From Enterocloster bolteae (GTDB lineage Bacteria > Bacillota_A > Clostridia > Lachnospirales > Lachnospiraceae), in contig JAETTS010000026.1 of NCBI GenBank assembly GCA_021769025.1, positions 1 to 13,923 on the forward strand: a stretch of 13,923 nucleotides of DNA, given 5' to 3'. A program made the position numbers and the translations under genes. Position 1 is the stretch's first letter, and each line of letters starts with the position of its first letter. Below the pieces are notes generated by a model that saw nothing but the letters and a program-made list of their open reading frames with translations, made no database searches and had not been told where the DNA came from. Below, in pieces: positions 7,079 through 13,923 of the stretch.

Positions 7079-7990
7079 ATGAAACAAAAGAAGAGACGAA
7101 AATCAACAACAGATTCTTACCAGGCGCTTTTTATGCTGGCACCTATGATGATTGGTTTTATTCTGTTTACCTATGTTCCGATTGCCTATATTTTGCGGTA
7201 TGCAATGTATCAGTCAAACGGATTCAAGGAAACGTGGATCGGATTGGAAAATTTTATTCGCTTGTTTACCAGAGACGAGATCTATTGGAAAACGGTATTA
7301 AATGCGGTAATTTTGTCTATGGGAAAGCTTCTGGTGGAGATTCCGCTGGCCCTTGTCTTGGCGGTGCTTTTGAATAAGGGGCTGAAAGCCACCGGTTTTT
7401 TCCGGGTGACCTTATTCCTCCCGGCGATCATCAGTACAGCTATTGCTGGTTTGATCTTTTCCTTAATGTTTGCAGCATTTAACGGAATCATAAATGGAAT
7501 GTTGATGAATGTACATATCATTTCACGGCCCATCAACTGGTTTGGGAATAAATGGTCTGCCATGTTTGTACTTGGATTGGCATCTGTCTGGAATAACTAT
7601 GGGATCAATATGATATTTTTCCTGATGGCGCTTCAAAGTGTTCCCCTGGAACTTTATGAGTGTGCACAGATGGATGGTATTACGCCGATGAAGAAGTTTT
7701 TCTATATCACACTCCCCATGATCGGGCCTACCTTCCAGGCAGTGCTTCTTATGGCAATCGTAGGCAGCTTGAAGGTATCAGATTTGGTACTGGCTACAAC
7801 CAACGGACAGCCTGCAGGCGGGACAGAAGTGGTTATGACCTATGTATTCAAGTATTTCTTTGGATACGATGGAAGGAACATTGAGGTCGGTTATGCGTCG
7901 GCTATGGCTGTTGTAACCGGTATTATCTTGGCGATTATTTCGGTGATTTACATGCAGGCAACTAAGAAACTGGGCCACAGCACAGAATGA
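7079..7990 (+). CDS. CUT1-type sugar ABC transporter permease (UgpA/MalF-like)
   Basis: A 303-residue inner-membrane permease. After a basic cytoplasmic start (MKQKKRRKS) there are about six hydrophobic segments (roughly 17-41, 75-98, 108-130, 158-182, 217-240, 271-292). The EAA loop that docks with the ATPase is YECAQMDGITPMKKFFYITL (193-212), with the conserved Gly200 and the following Pro. FLPAIISTAIAGLIF and VWNNYGINMIFFLMALQ are typical of the UgpA/MalF half of carbohydrate importers; it lacks the long N-terminal features of LplB. GGAAGGGAG lies about 9 bases before ATG 7079. It should form a heterodimer with the product of the next gene. No ATPase gene is present here; Gram-positive CUT1 systems commonly share one MsmX/MsmK-type ATPase encoded elsewhere. 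Confidence 0.93.
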   Translation: MKQKKRRKSTTDSYQALFMLAPMMIGFILFTYVPIAYILRYAMYQSNGFKETWIGLENFIRLFTRDEIYWKTVLNAVILSMGKLLVEIPLALVLAVLLNKGLKATGFFRVTLFLPAIISTAIAGLIFSLMFAAFNGIINGMLMNVHIISRPINWFGNKWSAMFVLGLASVWNNYGINMIFFLMALQSVPLELYECAQMDGITPMKKFFYITLPMIGPTFQAVLLMAIVGSLKVSDLVLATTNGQPAGGTEVVMTYVFKYFFGYDGRNIEVGYASAMAVVTGIILAIISVIYMQATKKLGHSTE

Positions 7991-8025
7991 TGGTGGCATC
8001 AATAGAACAGACGGGGTAATGTGAT

Positions 8026-8874
8026 ATGAAAAGTTCAAAGAAAATAATTACTGTCGGGGTCATATATCTGGTGCTGGTCGTGATTTTTGTTGTTGCCATG
8101 TTTCCGGTGATTTATACCATCTTCGGTTCCTTTAAGGGTAATATGGAACTTCTGGCATCCAGTGGAAAGCTTTTGCCTGAGAAGTTCGTGTTTGACAATT
8201 ACAAGCAGGCTTGGGAGTTGGGAAACTTTGCAAAATATACCGGGAATTCAGTCTTTATGGCAGGCACCATAGTGTTTGGAACAATTTTTACCAGCACCAT
8301 TGCCGGATATTGCTTTGAACGTGGAAACTTTCCTGGAAAGAATATTCTTTTTGCATTGGTTGTTTCTTCTATGTTTGTAAATCTGGGAAGCCTGACGTTG
8401 TATCCGCAGTTTGCCATTGCGAAAGTTTTGGGAATCAACAAATCCTTGTGGGGTGTGATTATTATCCGGGTGTTTGGGTTGAATGTTACCAATCTTTTTA
8501 TAACGCGCTCTTATATTCGTTCCATATCCAAAGAGATTGACGAATCAGCCAAGGTAGACGGATGTTCGTTCTTTTCCATTTATGTGAAGATCATCCTTCC
8601 CCTTTTAAAACCTCTGATTGCTACCATTGCAATCCTGGAATTCAGGCATTCCTGGAATGATTATCTGATGCCCATGGTGTTTACCCTATCCAATCCTGAC
8701 AGAATGCCATTGATTGTTGGCATCATGAACTTAAAGGGATCTGGCGAGGCAGCCTCATCCTGGAATCTGATGCTGGCAGGTTCAGCCATTGCCATGGTTC
8801 CCATGATTATTGTATACTTGTGCTTCAATCGGTATTTCATAGAAGGATTGACAGCAGGCGCTGTGAAAGGCTAA
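8026..8874 (+). CDS. CUT1-type sugar ABC transporter permease (UgpE/MalG-like)
   Basis: A 282-residue membrane protein, the expected partner of the preceding permease. It has a short N-terminal cytoplasmic end, about six membrane segments, the EAA loop DESAKVDGCSFFSIYVKIIL (172-191; Gly179) followed by Pro, the HSWNDYLMP segment (208-216), and the C-terminal FIEGLTAGAVKG signature of MalG/UgpE proteins. The ATG at 8026 follows a modest ribosome site, ACGGGG, about 9 bases upstream; the gap to the previous gene is 35 bases. Together the pair forms the channel for a sugar or short oligosaccharide, here probably xylan-derived from the downstream hydrolases. Confidence 0.93.
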   Translation: MKSSKKIITVGVIYLVLVVIFVVAMFPVIYTIFGSFKGNMELLASSGKLLPEKFVFDNYKQAWELGNFAKYTGNSVFMAGTIVFGTIFTSTIAGYCFERGNFPGKNILFALVVSSMFVNLGSLTLYPQFAIAKVLGINKSLWGVIIIRVFGLNVTNLFITRSYIRSISKEIDESAKVDGCSFFSIYVKIILPLLKPLIATIAILEFRHSWNDYLMPMVFTLSNPDRMPLIVGIMNLKGSGEAASSWNLMLAGSAIAMVPMIIVYLCFNRYFIEGLTAGAVKG

Positions 8875-8912
8875 AATGAAGGAAAATTGGAATAATTTGG
8901 AGGAAGACAACA

Positions 8913-9857
8913 ATGAAGATTACATTTTTAGAGCCACTTGGTATCTCCGGAGACCGTTTGAAAGGGATTGTGGAACAAGCGATTGGAACCGGGCATGAGG
9001 TCACCTATTATCCAGACAGGAATGAGGATCCCCAGGTTCTTACGGAGAGAAGCCAGGGAGTAGATTGTGTGGTTCTTTCTAATATAAAATATGGCAGGGA
9101 CATTATGGAGAAATGCCAGGAGCTTAAGATGATCTGCGTGGCATTTACCGGTGTGGATCTGGTTGACATTCCGTATTGCAAGGAAAAGGGGATTCGTGTG
9201 TGCAATTGTGCAGGATACTCCACAGTAGCCGTAGCGGATCTGGTGTTTGGTTTTATCATCGATCTGGCAAGGAATGTGCTGGCCTGCAATGATGCGGCAA
9301 GAAACGGGGGAACCAAGCAGGGACTGGTCGGTTTCGAGCTGGAAGGCAAGAAGTTGGGTGTCATCGGGGCAGGGGCGATCGGTGAGAGAGTGCTAAGGAT
9401 CGCTCAGGCATTTGGATGTGAGACGTATGCGTACAACCGGTCAGTGAAGGAGATTCCGGGGGTGACATTTGTTTCCATGGAAGAGCTTCTTAAGACCTGT
9501 GATATCGTGTCGGTTCACGTGCCTCAGACCAAGGATACCACTGGGCTTATGGGAGAAGAGCAGTTTAGAATGATGAAGAAAAATGCATTGTTTATCAATA
9601 CGGCGAGAGGGCCGATTGTGGACAGTGAGGCGCTGGCAAAAGCTTTGAATGAAGGTTGGATTGCCGGTGCGGCGGTAGATGTGTTCGAGGCAGAGCCGCC
9701 GGTGGCGAAGGATCATGTGCTTTTTGGGGCGAAGAATCTGATTGCTACTCCCCATGTGGCGTTTGCTTCGGAGCAGGCTTTTGAGAAAAGGGCTGTGATT
9801 GTTGGGGAAAATATAAAATGTTGGCTTGCAGGGAGTATGCAGAATGTGATATGCTGA
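8913..9857 (+). CDS. D-isomer-specific 2-hydroxyacid dehydrogenase
   Basis: A 314-residue cytoplasmic dehydrogenase of normal family length. The NAD(P)-binding motif is [12 protein letters not shown] (149-160; glycines 152, 154, 157). The catalytic set is Arg232 in NTARGPIVD, Glu261 in DVFEAEP, and His281 in TPHVAF. The residues after the second beta strand of the nucleotide fold are YAYNRS (172-177) instead of an Asp, which hints at NADP(H) preference. TTGGAGGA stands 8 bases before ATG 8913, and the gap from the permease is 38 bases. The family interconverts 2-keto acids and D-2-hydroxyacids (glyoxylate, hydroxypyruvate, pyruvate, phosphoglycerate). The real substrate is not readable. In this operon a reductase for a keto acid made from the released uronic acid is possible, but it could also be a general metabolic enzyme. 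Confidence 0.9.
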   Translation: MKITFLEPLGISGDRLKGIVEQAIGTGHEVTYYPDRNEDPQVLTERSQGVDCVVLSNIKYGRDIMEKCQELKMICVAFTGVDLVDIPYCKEKGIRVCNCAGYSTVAVADLVFGFIIDLARNVLACNDAARNGGTKQGLVGFELEGKKLGVIGAGAIGERVLRIAQAFGCETYAYNRSVKEIPGVTFVSMEELLKTCDIVSVHVPQTKDTTGLMGEEQFRMMKKNALFINTARGPIVDSEALAKALNEGWIAGAAVDVFEAEPPVAKDHVLFGAKNLIATPHVAFASEQAFEKRAVIVGENIKCWLAGSMQNVIC

Positions 9858-9884
9858 TTGCAGGGAATACATAGAAAGAAAGGG

Positions 9885-9918
9885 CTGCACCGGGGGATGT
9901 GTTTTCCGGTGCAGTTTT
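9885..9918 (+). terminator. Strong hairpin between the transport/redox and hydrolase genes
   Basis: CTGCACCGG (9885-9893) is perfectly complementary to CCGGTGCAG (9906-9914). GGGA against TTTT can extend the stem inward with wobbles to a TGTG loop. Only four T residues follow before an A, so termination is probably partial. It may act as an attenuating terminator, or as a stem that stabilises or punctuates the mRNA and sets lower or separate levels for the GH67 and GH120 genes. Confidence 0.6.
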
Positions 9919-9957
9919 AGGGTTAAGGAGGCAATACTACAGAAAGGACAGGCAAAT

Positions 9958-11919
9958 ATGAAAAAAGACAGGGATTTGTGTTGGTTGAAGAAAGCGGCAG
10001 GTAAGGGATTGGGAAGCTTCTGTGTGGTTGGAAGTGGAGAGTTGGGGCAGATCGGGGAGACGATTAAAAGGGAGATGCCTCTTCTGTTTGAAGGAATGAG
10101 AGAAGTGGAGGAAAAGGATGCCAATGTCTTGTTTCGCAGAGTCCAGGAGGAAGGCCTTTCAAAAGAAGGCTATCGGATTGTGAAAACGGGGGATGGATAT
10201 GGGGTGGAGGCATGTGGGGAGCAAGGGCTCTTGTATGGCATGTTTGGGCTTCACCAGTTCCTCATCACTGGAATGGGAGCGTTCCCCTATGTTTCTATTC
10301 CGGATCAGAGCATTCGTATGATCAATCACTGGGATAATTTTGACGGTTCCATTGAGAGAGGGTATGCAGGGGATTCCATCTTTTATGATAAGAATCGTTT
10401 TCGGGGGGATATGGATCTGGTTCGGCAGTATGCCAGGCTTCTTTGCTCAGTTGGGATCAATGGGATTTCCATAAATAATGTCAATGTGCATCAGCTGGAA
10501 ACCCATTTTATTGAGCCGGAGTATTTGACGGAGATTAAGAAGATTTCCGATGTGTTTGGTGAGTATGGGATTAAGACCTTTTTAAGTGTTAACTATGCGT
10601 CGCCTATGAGTATCGGAGGCCTTCAGACAGCGGATCCGCTGGAGGAAACGGTGCGCCAGTGGTGGAAGGATACCGTGGCAGGGATCTACCAGGTGATTCC
10701 AGATTTTGCGGGATTTGTGGTGAAGGCGGATTCCGAGGGAAGACCAGGACCGTTTACTTATGGAAGGAATCATGATGAGGGGGCCAATATGCTGGCGGAG
10801 GCAGTTGCTCCTTACGGCGGGATTATCATCTGGCGGTGTTTTGTATATAACTGCAGGCAGGATTGGAGAGACCGGAGCCTGGACAGAGCCAAGGCGGCCT
10901 ACGACATTTTTATGGAACTGGATGGGAAATTTGCGGACAATGTGATTCTGCAGATCAAGAACGGGCCCATTGATTTCCAGATCCGGGAGCCTCATTCTCC
11001 TCTGTTCGGGGCTTTGAAAGCCACCAATCAGATGCTGGAGTTCCAGATTACTCAGGAATATACAGGACATCAGATCGATATCTGCTACCTGGTTCCTATG
11101 TGGAAGGAGACCATGGATTTTGACACCAAATATGAAGGAGACTCGGTGATCAAACATGTGATTAAGAATCAATCTCACGACAGGGCCATGTCCGGGATTG
11201 CGGCAGTGGGCAGTGTGGGCATGGATGCCAACTGGACGGGAAATAAGCTGTCCCAGGCCAATCTGTACGGATATGGGCGTATGGTCTGGAGCAATGATGC
11301 CCAGGCGGAGGAGATCGCCAGAGAGTGGATACGGTTAAGCTTTGACTTGAATCCAGATGGGGAGGAGAAGCTGTTGGGAGTTCTTATGACTTCCAGAGAG
11401 ACTTATGAGAATTATACATGCCCTCTGTCTGTGGGATTTATGTGCAAGCCGAAGCTGCATTATGGGCCGGATATCGACGGGTATGAGTATGACAGCTGGG
11501 GAACGTATCACTACGCAGATCGGAATGGCCTGGGACGTGACCGCACGAAGGTTACTGGAACGGCTTATACCTTCCAGTATTCGGATGAAAGGGCCAGGGA
11601 GTATGAGGATCTTTCCTCCTGTCCGGACGAATATCTGCTGTTTTTCCACCATGTGCCTTATACTCATGTGCTCCATTCCGGAAAAACAGTGATTCAACAT
11701 ATCTATGACACCCATTTTGAGGGCGTGGAGAAGGTGGAAGCGTATCAGCGTATATGGGAAGGCCTGAAGGGACAGCTGGATGAAGAAAGCTATGAGAATG
11801 GGAAGGAGCGGCTGGAGAGGCAGCTTAAGAATGCCATAAACTGGAGGGATCAGATCAATTCCTATTTTTATCGGAAATCAGGAATTCCGGATAAAAAGGG
11901 AAGAACCATTTATGAGTAA
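9958..11919 (+). CDS. aguA: GH67 alpha-glucuronidase
   Basis: A 653-residue protein, slightly shorter than the usual 680-730, recognised along its whole length. An N-terminal alpha/beta domain (about 1-115) is followed by the catalytic barrel with [15 protein letters not shown] (124-138), FLSVNYASP (208-216), [18 protein letters not shown] (253-270), [19 protein letters not shown] (327-345) and ITQEYTG (364-370), then a helical C-terminal domain. By family alignment Glu260 (DSEG) is the general acid, and Asp339 and Glu367 are the pair acting as base. The enzyme inverts configuration and releases (4-O-methyl-)D-glucuronic acid from the non-reducing terminal xylose of short aldouronic acids, not from polymeric xylan. 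There is no signal peptide, so it works in the cytoplasm on imported material. ATG 9958 has AAAGGA 9 bases upstream; a stronger AAGGAGG at 9925-9931 has no start codon at a proper distance. Confidence 0.97.
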   Translation: MKKDRDLCWLKKAAGKGLGSFCVVGSGELGQIGETIKREMPLLFEGMREVEEKDANVLFRRVQEEGLSKEGYRIVKTGDGYGVEACGEQGLLYGMFGLHQFLITGMGAFPYVSIPDQSIRMINHWDNFDGSIERGYAGDSIFYDKNRFRGDMDLVRQYARLLCSVGINGISINNVNVHQLETHFIEPEYLTEIKKISDVFGEYGIKTFLSVNYASPMSIGGLQTADPLEETVRQWWKDTVAGIYQVIPDFAGFVVKADSEGRPGPFTYGRNHDEGANMLAEAVAPYGGIIIWRCFVYNCRQDWRDRSLDRAKAAYDIFMELDGKFADNVILQIKNGPIDFQIREPHSPLFGALKATNQMLEFQITQEYTGHQIDICYLVPMWKETMDFDTKYEGDSVIKHVIKNQSHDRAMSGIAAVGSVGMDANWTGNKLSQANLYGYGRMVWSNDAQAEEIAREWIRLSFDLNPDGEEKLLGVLMTSRETYENYTCPLSVGFMCKPKLHYGPDIDGYEYDSWGTYHYADRNGLGRDRTKVTGTAYTFQYSDERAREYEDLSSCPDEYLLFFHHVPYTHVLHSGKTVIQHIYDTHFEGVEKVEAYQRIWEGLKGQLDEESYENGKERLERQLKNAINWRDQINSYFYRKSGIPDKKGRTIYE

Positions 11920-11994
11920 AGACGATTGGAAGGGAAGCAAAATCAGGCACAGAGAGACTATAAGAGCACATTTCACAGCAAGGAGGAAGAAAAC

Positions 11995-13923
11995 GTGATC
12001 TATTATGTGGCAGCCGATGTGAAACGGCCTGGGGATGGAAGCAAGGAGCGCCCATTTAAAACTATTAGCGCCGCTGCAGAACTTGCAGCGGCCGGGGATG
12101 AGATTCTGGTGTCTCCCGGCGTGTACCGTGAATATGTGAATCCGCGCAGAGGAGGAACCGAGAAGCAGCCCATTATCTATCGCTCCGTTAAGCCTTTGGG
12201 AGCGGTGATCACCGGGGCAGAGGAAGTAAAGTGCTGGACTCAATATGAGAAGGATGTATGGATGGCCCGGATTCCAGTCGGGGTTTTTGGTTCTTACAAT
12301 CCGTACACCACCGAGATCTTTGGAGACTGGTATTATGCCAATCATCCGGTCCATACCGGAGAGGTGTATCTCAACGGCCGTTCCATGTATGAATGTTTCA
12401 GCCTGGAAGAGGTGCTAAAACCGGAGAAGAACCCGGCTTCCTGGGAGCCGGAGAACTCCCTGTATAAATGGTATACCAGGCAGGATGATGGCGTGACTGT
12501 TCTCTATGCCAATTTTCATGGGGCAGACCCCAACAAAGAGAATGTGGAGATCAATGTGCGCCGCAACTGCTTTTATCCGGATAAGACAGGGGTTAACTAT
12601 ATTACCCTGTCTGGATTTGTGGTAAAGCAGGCAGCTACCACCTGGGCTCCGCCCACAGCTTATCAGGAGGGGATGATCGGCCCTCACTGGTCCAAGGGGT
12701 GGATCATAGAAGACTGTGAGGTGTCAGATTCCAAATGCTGCGGCATTTCCCTGGGCAAGTATCTTCAGCCGGAAAATGAGAATAAGTGGGCTCTGAAGCG
12801 GGTGAAACATGGTACCCAGACGGAGCGGGACGCCATCTGCCAGGCCCAGACAGAAGGGTGGACCAAGGAGAAGATCGGATCCCATATCATTCGCCGGTGT
12901 AATATTCATCACTGCGAACAGACCGGTATTGTGGGACATCTGGGAGGCGTATTCTCTATTATAGAAGATAACCATATTCATCATATCAACAACAAACAGC
13001 AGTTGGCAGGCGCCGAGATCGGCGGAATCAAGATGCATGCGGCCATTGACGTGATCTTTCGCCGCAACCATATTCACCACTGTACCAGGGGGTTGTGGCT
13101 GGATTGGCAGGCACAGGGCACACGGGTGACACAGAACCTGTTCCATGACAATGTCCCTCCGGCCAGCACAGATCTTAGCATGCCACTGGCACTGGGGGAG
13201 GATATCTTTATTGAGGTGAGCCATGGGCCTACCCTGGTGGACAACAACGTGCTTCTGTCTACCTACAGCGGGAAACTGGCAACCCAGGGAGTTGCCTATG
13301 TCCATAACTTAATTTGCGGCTCCTTCACAAGCGTAGGCGAGGGAACCAACAATGGAGGAAGCGGCCACGAGCGCTACACGCCTTATCATGTTCCCCACAG
13401 GACAGAGGTGGCCGGGTTCATGACATTCCTGCACGGGGATATGCGTTTCTACAACAATATCTTTGTTCAGGGGAAGGTGCCGGAAGAATTCCAGGGTGAT
13501 GCCCAGGATGAGATTTCCATGAAATATAATCCGGTGGCAGGAACCTGGCCCTTTGATGAATATCCTACCCAGAAAGAATTCTTAGAGCGGTTCTTCCATG
13601 AAGGGGACAAGGGCTCTGTGGAAGACCGGAGCAAATACTACGATAAGATGCCGGTCTACACCGGAGGCAATGTATTCTTCAACGGTGCAAAGCCCTGTGC
13701 CAAGGAAGAAAACTACAGGGTTGACACAGAGCATAAGGTCTATGTAAAGCTGGTGGAAAAGGATGGGACATATAGTTTGGAGACCAACCTATATGAGTTC
13801 CTTCCAGAATTTGAGACCGGTGTGGTTTCCACAGAATCGTTGGGGGAGGCCTTTCAGCCGGAGCAGAAGTTTGAGAATCCTGACGGCACGGAAATCATTT
13901 TCAACGAAGATTATTATGGAAGC
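11995..13923 (+). CDS. GH120 beta-xylosidase (3' end cut by the window)
   Basis: An open frame of 643 codons runs from GTG 11995 to the last base with no stop. AAGGAGG at 11980-11986 stands 8 bases before the GTG, which fixes the start; 75 bases separate it from the GH67 stop. The protein is a right-handed parallel beta-helix with an inserted beta-rich domain. The segments FGDWYYANHPVHTGEVYLNG (109-128), YANFHGADPN, EINVRRNCFYP, WAPPTAY, GPHWSKGWIIED, IGSHIIRRCNIHHC and GHLGGVFSIIEDNHIHHI match GH120 enzymes such as Thermoanaerobacterium XylC (alignment from memory). The two catalytic carboxylates should be Asp370 in GLWLDWQAQGTRV (nucleophile) and Glu407 in IEVSHGP (acid/base). There is no signal peptide, so it acts in the cytoplasm. 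It removes xylose from xylo-oligosaccharides after GH67 has cleared the glucuronic acid cap. Between the two catalytic residues lies a segment about 14 residues longer than I recall for XylC. Confidence 0.93.
   Translation, partial: MIYYVAADVKRPGDGSKERPFKTISAAAELAAAGDEILVSPGVYREYVNPRRGGTEKQPIIYRSVKPLGAVITGAEEVKCWTQYEKDVWMARIPVGVFGSYNPYTTEIFGDWYYANHPVHTGEVYLNGRSMYECFSLEEVLKPEKNPASWEPENSLYKWYTRQDDGVTVLYANFHGADPNKENVEINVRRNCFYPDKTGVNYITLSGFVVKQAATTWAPPTAYQEGMIGPHWSKGWIIEDCEVSDSKCCGISLGKYLQPENENKWALKRVKHGTQTERDAICQAQTEGWTKEKIGSHIIRRCNIHHCEQTGIVGHLGGVFSIIEDNHIHHINNKQQLAGAEIGGIKMHAAIDVIFRRNHIHHCTRGLWLDWQAQGTRVTQNLFHDNVPPASTDLSMPLALGEDIFIEVSHGPTLVDNNVLLSTYSGKLATQGVAYVHNLICGSFTSVGEGTNNGGSGHERYTPYHVPHRTEVAGFMTFLHGDMRFYNNIFVQGKVPEEFQGDAQDEISMKYNPVAGTWPFDEYPTQKEFLERFFHEGDKGSVEDRSKYYDKMPVYTGGNVFFNGAKPCAKEENYRVDTEHKVYVKLVEKDGTYSLETNLYEFLPEFETGVVSTESLGEAFQPEQKFENPDGTEIIFNEDYYGS

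Noticed and set aside
9934..9957. ATA at 9934 as an in-frame alternative start for the GH67 gene, served by AAGGAGG
   Set aside because: ATA is a very rare start codon and lies only two bases from the ribosome site; ATG 9958 has its own acceptable site.
11926..11964. Promoter for the GH120 gene (TTGGAA and TATAAG)
   Set aside because: The two boxes are 27 bases apart, too far for a sigma-A promoter; the gene is more simply read from upstream.
10582..13305. Long minus-strand open frames opposite the GH67 and GH120 genes (10582-11178, 11878-12354, 12724-13305) and similar ones elsewhere
   Set aside because: They lie inside strongly recognised + strand genes, have no ribosome sites or family character, and reflect the codon pattern of the real genes.
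1..13923. CRISPR arrays, insertion sequences, phage or toxin-antitoxin genes, rRNA
   Set aside because: No regularly spaced repeats, transposase, integrase, phage or defence proteins were recognised in either strand.

Overview
The window looks like chromosomal DNA of a low-to-mid-GC Gram-positive anaerobe, most likely a plant-fibre-degrading Clostridia of the Lachnospiraceae type. The evidence is lipoprotein-type solute-binding proteins with Ser/Gly/Thr-rich linkers, strong AGGAGG-like ribosome sites, near-consensus TTGACA/TATAAT promoters in AT-rich spacers, and a sugar ABC transporter without its own ATPase gene. The species assignment is inference. All genes are on the + strand.

Layout: (1) Positions 1-822 hold the C-terminal 273 codons of a GH4 glycosidase of the 6-phospho-beta-glucosidase type, closed by a terminator at 898-930. 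(2) Positions 1114-1911 encode an IclR-family regulator with its own promoter and terminator. (3) Positions 1954-2368 form an AT-rich control region: a tRNA T-arm-like remnant, a near-perfect promoter and a 240-base leader. (4) Positions 2369-13923 form one co-directional cluster. In order it holds an LplA-type solute-binding lipoprotein, a second solute-binding lipoprotein broken by a frameshift near 4895-4905, an FAD-dependent oxidoreductase, two CUT1-type sugar permeases, a D-2-hydroxyacid dehydrogenase, a GH67 alpha-glucuronidase, and a GH120 beta-xylosidase that runs off the right edge.

Working model: GH67 removes (4-O-methyl-)glucuronic acid from the end of short xylo-oligosaccharides, and GH120 then cuts the remaining xylo-oligosaccharide to xylose. 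Neither has a signal peptide, so both should act in the cytoplasm on material brought in by the ABC transporter. The cluster is therefore read as a glucuronoxylan-oligosaccharide (aldouronate) uptake and degradation locus. The IclR protein is the likely local regulator: a similar AT-rich palindrome (about 20 of 23 bases identical) lies just downstream of the -10 box of both its own promoter and the operon promoter.

The least ordinary points are the two redox enzymes embedded in the uptake/hydrolase operon, the disruption of the binding protein that would match the permeases while an LplA-type binding protein stays intact, the shared operator candidate, a G+C-rich hairpin between the transport/redox block and the hydrolase block, and an insertion between the two catalytic residues of the GH120 enzyme.
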